A stretch of 64,000 nt of DNA. Origin: Dasypus novemcinctus. Taxonomy: Eukaryota; Chordata; Mammalia; Cingulata; Dasypodidae. Below, one piece after another: positions 55,151 to 64,000 of the stretch. Under the pieces are notes generated by a model, which saw nothing but the letters and a program-made list of their open reading frames with translations, was not told where the DNA came from and ran no database searches. Each line of letters opens with the position of its first letter. The stretch's first letter is position 1. The DNA is taken from positions 22,703,652-22,767,651 of the forward strand of contig NC_080702.1 in assembly GCF_030445035.2 (NCBI RefSeq), written 5' to 3'. Position numbers and translations under genes: made by a program.

Positions 55151-57260
55151 ATATGTTCAATGTTTTTCTGTACATGATCTAATAGAAAAGATAACACTAT
55201 AATCCTCAGGTATATATTTAAAAGAGTATAAAGGTATAGTACTTAATACTAATTAATGTACTACTCAATGCATTAGTTTCTCTTTGAGCTGCAATTAATA
55301 GATCCAAGTTTCAGGTTTGCAATACCTTACATGTTATCTCTCCATGGGAGCAGGCCATAATGTCAATTTTTATTTAAGTTCTACTTACAGTATTCTGGTG
55401 ATTATGACTCCACTTGATACGTCCTTCACATGGCAAGCCATAGCATTGTAGGTCCTAGAGAGAAGCTAAGAAGGTAATTTCCAGTATTTCACTGGCCTGG
55501 TGCATAACATTCTCTGGCACTATAGAACAGTGCCAGTTTGGAGGCAATATCCATTGTATATTTGGCTGTACCAACCCATCATTGGCTGCAGGAGTTTGAA
55601 ACTGCAACATAGTTTCTGTCAACTTCAGGAGCACAACCAGAGATGTAGCAGATACCTTTATTTTTTGAGGGGTCAGTGACCAACCCAGCCAGTAACTCAT
55701 ATGGAGAGACAACCTGCAATGTACTCAAGGCCTGATTTGAATGCACAAGAGAGTTTGATGATGCTAAAGTCTCTTGATTTTTATATACCTTTTAAATATT
55801 TCCAGTGCAATGTGTTACATATCAAATGACTTTGCTTACTTCTACAAGTTTACCATGAAGACATTAGCAGGTATGTTACTTTAGCAATAGAGGCAAAATT
55901 ATTTTTCCCATTTTTTAAATGAAAACTGAAGATTCCCAATGGAATCAAGGTAACTCTTTATTACCACCACTTGAATATGTACATTGAAGTCACTTTCAGA
56001 CAGGTTTTATTGCTATGAAGTTACTTTTTGCCATTAATATCAATCTAGATTTCTAGGTGGAAGATGCTTTCACAAACTCTTTATAATTGGCCACAATCAC
56101 AGACTGGCTAATTTACCTTAGATTTCAATTAGCAAACAATGGAATTTCCTTTATGCATTTAAGAGAGGGCAGCCCTACATTTCTTTAATTTAATTTCATT
56201 AGATATGAATTTAGGATTTTCATCATTTGTTAATTTGATATCATCCTGATGTATGCAGTTACACACTGAGCAAATAGGCAGACATGAATAGTTTGACACA
56301 GAAACACAACTCAGTTACTTAAAATATTCATTTTTTACAAAATAAGTTTAACTGCAAAACATTTGAAAGCTCTCCTGGAAGGTTTTATCTTTAATTCGCA
56401 CTATGACCATGCAGTTTTGCACAAGAAGTTTGTTTCTTAACTAATGGCTTATAACCAAAATGTTCCCAATGCTTTAATACAATTTCCTTTGTTTCAGAAC
56501 ATTATATTTTACTTTGACTTTAGCAGACTTTGGATGAGCAAGACTAATTCTATGTATATTCACTGAGACTACTGAAGCCTCAGGGAAACTGGTTTATCTC
56601 ATGAATTGCCACTTTTAGGAACCCTGACAGTCAAGGCCAGAGGCCACCTTCACTTCCCAGTCCTTGGAGATAAAAAGATTCCAGCAGCCCCTGGACTGGA
56701 AAAGTGGACATTCAACCCTGAGGGATAAGAATTCCACCAGGCAGCAATTTAGTCCACACTTGGAATCATGAGAGAAGCAGGGTTACTAGTACCAGTAGGA
56801 CAGGAGACAGGGATGTTTTACATTTGCTTTCCCCTGAGCCATAGGGGCACAAGCTGTTGTGAAATAACCATAAGTAAAGGCAAGGGGTGAGGCTAGGCCT
56901 GAAGTGACCATAAATGAAGGTAAGGTCAGTTTAGAATTTATACTTACAATCATAGGTTCAGGCTAAATCCACCCAGTTATAATTTCAGTTATTATCCTTC
57001 TGCTGTTTTATTATATAAATGCATCTATAAATGATTTTAACTTTTAGTTACATTTTTTAGTAAGTTTTTACCTTAAGGTGATTTGGGTACCTTTATTATC
57101 TAAGCCACAGGACTTTATTAATAGCAACTTTGTGAAGTTTTTCTGTTTTCTCAGTACCTGAAGTACTTGCACTTGTGATTTATGCATTAAATCTACTAGC
57201 AAGACAATACTGACACTCAAAGACTAATTTTCAAGTTACCTTTCACTGTTATTCAATTTG
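55151..57260 (-). other. ERV-C AT-rich block
   Basis: Parallel in order to ERV-A 39926-41160 + 43293-43717 + 50163-51110 and to ERV-B 45774-47990. Landmarks: aggtatgttactttagcaatag, gttactttttgccattaat, cacaactcagttactta. Coding similarity is not recognised. It occupies the place of RT. Confidence 0.6.
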
Positions 57261-59032
57261 TAATTGGTGAACCCCAAATCTGATTTCATAGGCACAAGCA
57301 AACTGACAAAGTTAAGCCCAGATTTCAAAGTTAAACACAAAATTATGCACAAATTAAAACAGAGAGAATTTTATACCTTTAGCATTTCAAGGAACTTTGA
57401 CTTATATGATGGTATGTGAAGTTTTTTATTTTGATTACTATTCACACCTTTTATAGGTACAACTGAGTTTAAACTGAGAAGTTTGAAGGTTATTTCCTCA
57501 TTTCTTTAAGGAGACATGATATGAATTTTCTGGGCCTCAGTTTATCTGTTCTCTCTTCTTACACTGGTTTCACTGGAATTCAGGGTTCTATGCAGAGACT
57601 GCTCTTGCTATACTGTGGTCATGTGGACCAGCAGTAGGCAGAATTTCCTGATTCCTAAGAGACTACTATGGGGAGTCTAATGGTAGGCTAGAGACTGCAC
57701 CCATTATTCTAGGAAGAATGAAGAAGCACCCTTTAGTTGACTGTTCTGGCATCCCAGAATCCCAGTCTGACTAAATTCATGGCTCCATATAATTTGGAAC
57801 TGAAGTCTTGTCTCAGAGTCCTGAGAATATTTATTTTCAGGGTGTAACTGACCCACAAGCATCCTTGTGGGCAGGTCTTGGGGGTATCTGATTCTGGATA
57901 TCAGATAAATGAGTCCAAGCAGACTGGGAGGCCTGAGCAGTGGCCCCAAATCAAAGCACATGAGATGTTTGTCCCAGAAGATATTTGGCTGCTCTCTGAA
58001 TGGGTGGGCCCAAGGAATGGGGGCCATTCCATTTCCTGCTTTAGTTCTTGGCACCCCTACTTTCCAGGTTCTGAGACTGACCCAAACAGAAGTTCCTGAG
58101 TTAAATCTCAGGAAACATTTGGCTGCTGTCTGATTCCCACCACCCCAGGATTTCAGAGAGCTCCTGCCATCAGGTATTCCCAGGGCAGCCAGGACTTGGG
58201 AGACAGGCTGATTACATTTTCAACCTGAAGCTGCCAAGTCAAATTGTGCTGCTTCTTCCTATCCTTCCAGAATTATTAAACACAGTCTTAGTTCTTATGA
58301 CTTTAGTGTCTGATAGTTCCCCAGTTAAACCAGTTATTAAAAGGCCATTAAGTGATTAGAGGTTAATTGTACAAAGTAAACAGTCTTTGGGGTTCTGAAG
58401 CAATAGCTTTCTTGCTAAACAAAGGCACTTTTCACAAGGACTTTATTTTCACAGTTTTAAAAACAGACCAAAGCATCCTAACCCATACCTGCAAGAAGAG
58501 ATTTAGCAAAAAAAAACAAAATATGGGTAAAGGTTAGAAATTGCAAGGGTATTCTGGCCATGTGGCCACCCTGGGGAAGGGGAGCTCCCATGGCACCCAT
58601 CTTGGCTCTGCCTGCCGCTTTCCTACTCATTCCCCCTGGTAACTGGTGTGGTCAGATAGGAATGCTGCTTGCAGAGGCATGGACTTGGTGGGAGGGATAA
58701 GCCCTCAGCTTTCCATTACTTCCCTGCACCCTCTAAAGGAGAGGGCAGGAGAAGGTGGCAGTTGCCAGTCCCTAGAGCAGAGCCTCTGGCTGCTAAAACA
58801 GCTTGAAAGTCCAGTGGCACAGGTAACTCCCATTCTGTGCCATAGCCCTCCCGACTGGGGTTAGACCTAACAAGGCGGGGCATGGTGCAGGGACGCAAAG
58901 AATTCCAGAGCCCCAGCCCCTTCCCTCCCAGGATTACAACTTTTGGGGGCTCATACACAAACCCATTTAAAATAGAGAACCAAAGGAAGGCATTAAGCAG
59001 GCTAAAGGCCATAGTTTCACTCACCAATAAAC
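57261..59032 (-). pseudogene. ERV-C gag and leader remnant
   Basis: Between the primer site and the AT-rich block. Its left part parallels ERV-B 47380-47820 (acaactgagttta, agacatgatatga, cactggaattcagggtt). The minus frame 57704-58054 (116 codons) is open but has no motif I recognise, so gag identity rests on position only. Confidence 0.4.
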
Positions 59033-59050
59033 TCCTGAACTGGCTCTCCA
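59033..59050 (-). other. ERV-C primer binding site, tRNA-Pro-like
   Basis: The minus strand reads TGGAGAGCCAGTTCAGGA, which aligns to the tRNA-Pro site with several transitions. It is just inside the LTR end. Confidence 0.5.
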
Positions 59051-59054
59051 AATA

Positions 59055-59684
59055 TGTTAGTGGATTTTATCTAGGTTCTTGTCTATGCTGCAGAAATGAA
59101 TTTCAAAAGCATGCCAGGTGAGTTAAGCCAGCAATTTATTCAGGTCGGGAGCAAAGAGAAATGGGAGAAAATAACAGAGCAGTGGTCCCAGGTAGAGAGG
59201 AAGGGGGTGGAAAGGGATGAAGAGGGCTGATTCACAAGCTACAATTCCCCATTATAGATGATAAATCTCCAGGTTTATTTGTGGGGCCACATGACAGAGG
59301 AGAAAAATGGCAACAGTGGCACACAGAGGACAGGATGGGCCCAGAGGCAGGAGAGCAGGGCAAGAAAGCCCATGCTCTGGTTTGTGCCTAGCTTTTCAAC
59401 TGTTAATTATTCCACCCTTTTGCTAATGGTAGTGGAGGGTTCCAGCTGTTTGCTGCTTTGATTGATTACCCCACCCATTAATCCCTTAGTGAGGACCCAA
59501 TGACAAAGTTTCTAGGGAACATCTGGGGCCCTTCCTTCTTCTAAGGAACAAGTCTTTGCTCTGGATAGCAGAATCCTGGGGCTGGGGGTCCTCCAGCAGC
59601 CATCTTTGGGGTTACTGATGTCCATGTGGACTCTGTCAGGTTCCAGATCCACCTATTAATTCCCTATCTTATTAGCCTGCTTCA
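59055..59684 (-). mobile_element. ERV-C 5' LTR
   Basis: About 630 bp. The minus-strand start TGAAGCAGG at 59684 equals that of the 3' LTR at 52632; AATAAA on the minus strand near 59137; end near 59055 next to the primer site. Confidence 0.8.
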
Positions 59685-60674
59685 TTTGTGCAAGACAATG
59701 GGCTAGTTGCTGGGGCTGAGGTGGAAATACAAAATCAACAAGACACAATTCCTGTCCTTAAATGTTTACATTAGTAACGGCACATACCAAAATGACTGCT
59801 ACAAGTGAGGTATATACAAACTCCTCCAAAACAGGGAGGAGAGTTTACTCCCTGGTAGAGGTTAAAATTGGGAACTGCTTACATTCAGCAGTGCAGGTGA
59901 GAGGCAGGTCAGGAGCATGAGAAAGCAAAACTGCTGTCTAAGCACATCTTGGGAGCAGGAAATACTCCAGTTCTTCTACACCTTTAAATATGCTTAAGGC
60001 TAAGGGATGTTCAAAGGAAAAGTATTAATTATTTTAATCCCTCTCATCATTAAGGTACTCCAATATAAGAAACAATTAACAGGAAGTGGGGGATGAAAAA
60101 AATTAAAATCTGAAGAGGCAGGGACATGGACATGGTTTCAGTGTAAACTCAACCCCCTTGAGTACACATGTCTAGTTGCCTCAGTTACCACTGCCAAATG
60201 GTAAAAACACACACTAGCAGCACCACTGTTTGTCCCTGACTTTGAAAAGCAAGTGTTGGCTATTGTCAGTAGTGGAGATAAATGATACACAATATTAAAT
60301 TCCATATTTACATTTAAATTAAAGCCCATAAATGTTCCCTCCTTACCTCAACATGACAGAGAAGGCTAGAAGAATTTTTGGACATGAGAAATTTTGCTAG
60401 GTTAATTAATCTAATGACTTCAGGTATGCTTTATTCCCTACATTTAAAAAATACAGAATGAATGTGTCTTTCCTGAATTTAGTACATGTATAACAAACAC
60501 CTCACAGAGATTTTTAATGGAGCATATTACTACTCAAACATCACAGTTTCTGCTTTTGCAATTTACACAAAGTATGATAATTATAATACTTTAGGGAGCC
60601 CTTACAAGCACAATATATAAGAAGTCGTTTTATTATTCATAATCCTGATCTGACTGTTGGGATTACATGACGTC
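59685..60674. other. Unassigned; ancient repeat-like stretch at its start
   Basis: 59688-59770 (gacaatgggctagttgctgg, aacaagacac, ctgtcctta) resembles an old MIR/L2-type mammalian repeat. The rest shows no gene or repeat I recognise. Confidence 0.35.
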
Positions 60675-60690
60675 AAAGGAAAACCACTCT

Positions 60691-61070
60691 GGGAAACGGA
60701 CTTTGGCCCAGTGGTTAGGGCGTCCGTCTACCATATGGGAGGTCCGCGGTTCAAACCCCGGGCCTCCTTGACCCATGTGGAGCTGGCCATGCGCAGCGCT
60801 GATGCGCGCAAGGAGTGCCGTGCCACGCAAGGGTGTCCCCTGCGTGGGGGAGCCCCACGTGCAAGGAGCGCGCCCATAAGGAAAAGCCGCCCAGCGTGAA
60901 AAGAAAGAGCAGCCTGCCCAGGAATGGCGCCGCCCACACTTCCCGTGCCGCTGACGACAACAGAAGCGGACAAAGAAACAAGACGCAGCAAATAGACACC
61001 AAGAACAGACAACCAGGGGAGGGGGGGAAAATTAAATAAATAAATAAATCTTTAAAAAAAAAAAAAAAAA
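60691..61070 (+). repeat. Young DAS-type SINE with A-tail
   Basis: Full-length: A-box-like cccagtggttagggcg, B-box-like cggttcaaaccccg, CpG-rich body (gcgcagcgctgatgcgcgc), taaataaataaa linker and an A-tail at 61054-61070. Flanking direct repeats aaaggaaaaccactct at 60675-60690 and after the tail, ending at 61084. Many intact CpGs indicate a recent insertion. Confidence 0.95.
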
Positions 61071-61119
61071 AGGAAAACCACTCTTACATCTCATTTCCCA
61101 CCAAAGTCACCATGCACCT

Positions 61120-61180
61120 TAAAAAATAAGTAAATAAATAAGTAAGTAAGTCAGTAAATAAATAAATAAATAAATAAGTG
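61120..61180. repeat. (AAAT/AAGT)n simple repeat
   Basis: Tetranucleotide run of aaat and aagt units. Confidence 0.85.
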
Positions 61181-64000
61181 CTTTCCTTTAAAATGGGAAA
61201 TAGGAATGCATACACCTCCCAGGTGGTGGTGGTGAAATAAAAATAAACAACAAACATAAACCAGCACCTTATAATACTAAAACCTCCTTTTGAAGTATAA
61301 CGTTCAAGTCTTCTCACCCTCTCAGTAAACTGGTAATGAGAATCAGGCCCCTTTCCCCACTTTGTCATATGACACACAGTATTTTTAACATTAATAAATT
61401 CCTGATATGCTACCATCAATAAATAGCTATATTTTTAACCAGGATTATGAGAACAGATATAATAGCATATTGAAAAGATTCATCTAAAAGTAAAATAAAA
61501 ATATGTGATTTATCCTCATCCTATATTAATTTAATTTAAAAAGCTAAAGACAAAGTATGATTTCAAATCTATATACATCAAGATGCCAGTTTGTCATAAA
61601 AAAAGTACTTTAGTTATAAATGCTAGATTATGCAAAAATATTTTTACATCAACTTCATTTAATTTAAATGAATTCCCCCAAATGTAATATTAAAAACACT
61701 AAAAGAACTTAAGTTTTAATGACAAAAAGTTCCTATTTTCCCCATCTATTAAGAATAGGTTTTAGTTTCCCTATTGTCATATAATGCCCTATTGTTAAGG
61801 CACAACTTTTTTTTTTAGGATAAATATGAATCCGTGGAGGATTAGGTTTATTTTACACAGGAGTCACAAGATTGAATTTCTATAGCTGTAACCTGAAAAT
61901 AATTAAATACATCTTCAAATTCAATCAAGACATAAAAGGCAAAATTCATTGTTCTTACCTAGGACCAATGCAACACATAACCAAAATAGGTAGTTGTGGG
62001 TTTTTAATCTGTTAAAGGCTTTCTCCAAGGGGGCAGGTTGGCCACGTTCTATTGTGAGGGGCAGGGGTTACAGTCCAGCTTTCTTTGATTCTGCTGGGAA
62101 TTAGAGATAGTTGTTGCCTTAAAATCTGAATAAAATGCAATTTTAAAATTCAACATCTGATCAAAGGTAGAGTTCTGACCGAAGAGGTCAGGGCAGATGT
62201 TTCCTTTGCATCCTCTCTCTGCAATCCTTCCATTGTGCTGCCTCCATTTCCTCCACCACCCTCTTCTTATCCACCATTCTGCCCCATCTCCTTTGACACG
62301 TTTTACAAAATATCCAAAGGTGCACACAGCAAACAGGAAGAAATTGCAAAACTGTTACATAAAACACACAAACCAAAACGTGTACATTACTTTGTTATAC
62401 AACCATAAACAACTGGTCTGAATGTTATTGATTTGAAATAAACAAAAAAGAAACATTTAATATGGGGGGGGTGGAGCAATTAGAGTATATAACAGAGGCA
62501 AATGTGATCCGTCTTGTAGACCCTCGTAATCTCAACTCTAATAAGGATCCTAGCATGAAGGTTTTTCAATAACAGGCTTATCCACTCATTTCCCTTGTAT
62601 TTTCTACATTTATATTTTTGATGGATATATCGGAAGATATACTTCAAAAAGAAAAGTACCGGTTTAGATCTCACAATTTAAAACTTCATGGATTTGAAGG
62701 TGATTTTCCTTTCCTTTGTAAGTCTTTGAGAGAATGGGTACATAAGAGAAGATCAGGGCTGGTGTTGGGAGTAAAATATGCTGGCTAAAAAAGCAGAAAA
62801 AATAAAAGGAGAAACTTAATAGGCAAGGGAAATAACTAATAGGGTAGAGGAGACACAGGGGTCAGAAAAGGGAACAGCTGATGGATACTGAGGTCACTGA
62901 TGTCTCAGCTGCTACTGAATGTGACATATGAAACTCAACTGTAAGGGCAAGTTACCCCCTAAATGAGGGCAAAGATGAAGGGAAGGGGAAACCAAGAGTT
63001 AAGAGGTGAGGGTCACTAAAAGTCAACTGTTTCCTCAGTTATTTTGCACTGTTTTTGAAATAATTTCATTTTTGTAACCCTAGGAGGAAATTACGTGTCT
63101 TAATGAGTAAATCAACTTATTCATAAGATGATTTACTAGAGTGTTCCTGCACAATAACATCTCATACATAAATATAAATACTGTTCTTTATGCTCATTCT
63201 AATTCTGCAATGTATATCAACTTTCACAAATAAAAAGTTTTAAAAAAAGAATGCTCTGTGAAAGCACTTAAAATCATTAGTAACTATACTATGGCAAACA
63301 AATTATAAAAGCAACACATTTAACTGTCAGCTGGTATCTTAATTTTTGCACACAACACAAACCCTTCACAAAGTGACTAACTATATGCAGATTAATGAAG
63401 CTAAAAATAAAACCAAAGCAATCATACTAGTTTTGTTTCCATTAAATCAGAAAGTATCCTTATAATATTGGGGGAAAACCCCTTTCAATTAAATTCCATT
63501 TCCTACAGTATCAGTTCAGTTTCCCTGAAAGTTTGCAATATTACAATTAAAATATCTGATTATTCTACCACAGGACTCAAGCAACTGCAACCTTTGCCAT
63601 CTCTCCTGAGAAAAAAGGGTTTCCTCATCTTTCTGAAAATTAAAAAGGCCTCTGATAACTCCTTTTAGAATTCCAAGTTCTATCTAAAAATCAAGTGTTC
63701 CAACCAACCAAAACTTTTAATGAATTTTTACTGAACAAAGGCCTACCAATGAGGCTGATCACCTTATCAGATTTGGGATCATTTGCTAGATTGGATGGAA
63801 GCTTGTGCACTGTGCCAGACTCAGTTCATTAAGGAGGAATTAAAGGCCTTTGGGCAGTGTGACATCCAAACTTCAATTTCAGACATATTCCACCAGGCTA
63901 GAATATCCATTTTTCAGTCAATTTTAACCTCCAAGATAGGTAAATAAATGGAAATTGCCTCAGAATTAAAAATTAAAAAGAAAAAGAAAAAAAAAGGAAC
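61181..64000. other. Unassigned AT-rich, apparently unique DNA
   Basis: No SINE, L1 or ERV similarity noticed. Open frames are short (under 95 codons) and without recognisable domains. A poly(G) run lies at 62464-62472, and an aataaaaagttttaaaaaaa run at 63228-63247 resembles a poly(A) signal with a short tail. It could be intron or intergenic. Confidence 0.4.

Noticed and set aside
58929-58946. tttgggggctcatacac resembling a plus-strand tRNA-Pro primer site
   Set aside because: ERV-C is on the minus strand with its own site at 59033-59050, and no plus-strand LTR ends just before it.
60700-60775. tRNA-like A and B boxes
   Set aside because: Part of the SINE head; no acceptor stem or cloverleaf, so not a tRNA gene.
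62049-62327. 92-codon minus-strand frame as a host exon
   Set aside because: No recognisable domain, no convincing splice sites, isolated in AT-rich DNA.

Overview
This is a vertebrate, placental-mammal window made almost entirely of transposable elements. The clearest clue to the host is the CpG-rich tRNA-derived SINE at 60691-61070 and its relatives at 1-182, 39285-39710 and 54729-55141. They match my recollection of the armadillo-specific DAS SINEs, so the source is most likely an armadillo (Xenarthra, probably Dasypus). I see no intact host gene. The only host-derived coding sequence is a processed pseudogene of the U1 snRNP protein gene SNRPC (36060-36782, minus). All homology calls here were made by reading, without searches.

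Left half (1-35.6 kb): a plus-strand L1 (L1-A, 925-7550) has an internal deletion and carries a nested 5'-truncated L1. An older minus-strand L1 is split into 8266-9057 and 30697-35640 by a nearly full-length minus-strand L1 (L1-C, 9058-30696, target duplication gggaattt). L1-C keeps an intact 322-codon ORF1 but a decayed ORF2. Inside L1-C ORF2 sits a plus-strand class II provirus, ERV-1 (14551-27531, tRNA-Lys primer site). A second tRNA-Lys element, ERV-2 (14908-19166, minus strand, 5-bp duplication ccctc), lies inside the 5' LTR of ERV-1. The order of events is therefore old L1, L1-C, ERV-1, ERV-2.

ERV-1 keeps gag matrix and capsid pieces, RNase H, integrase, a betaretrovirus-like SU remnant, three successive TM-like segments (the last an open 260-codon frame), a CTE-like RNA export element, a polypurine tract and the 3' LTR. 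No reverse transcriptase domain was found. An AT-rich non-coding block lies between gag and RNase H, and a similar block fills the middle of ERV-2.

Right half (35.6-59.7 kb): three decayed class I minus-strand proviruses lie together. ERV-A (about 36.8-51.1 kb) is broken by many insertions. ERV-B (43718-50162, tRNA-Pro-like primer site) sits inside ERV-A. ERV-C runs about 52371-59684 (tRNA-Pro-like primer site). They also carry AT-rich blocks resembling those of ERV-1 and ERV-2. Lineage-specific MaLR-like LTRs, L1 3' ends, SINEs and a solo LTR are scattered among them. The last 4.3 kb is mostly unique AT-rich DNA with one young SINE and no gene I can recognise.
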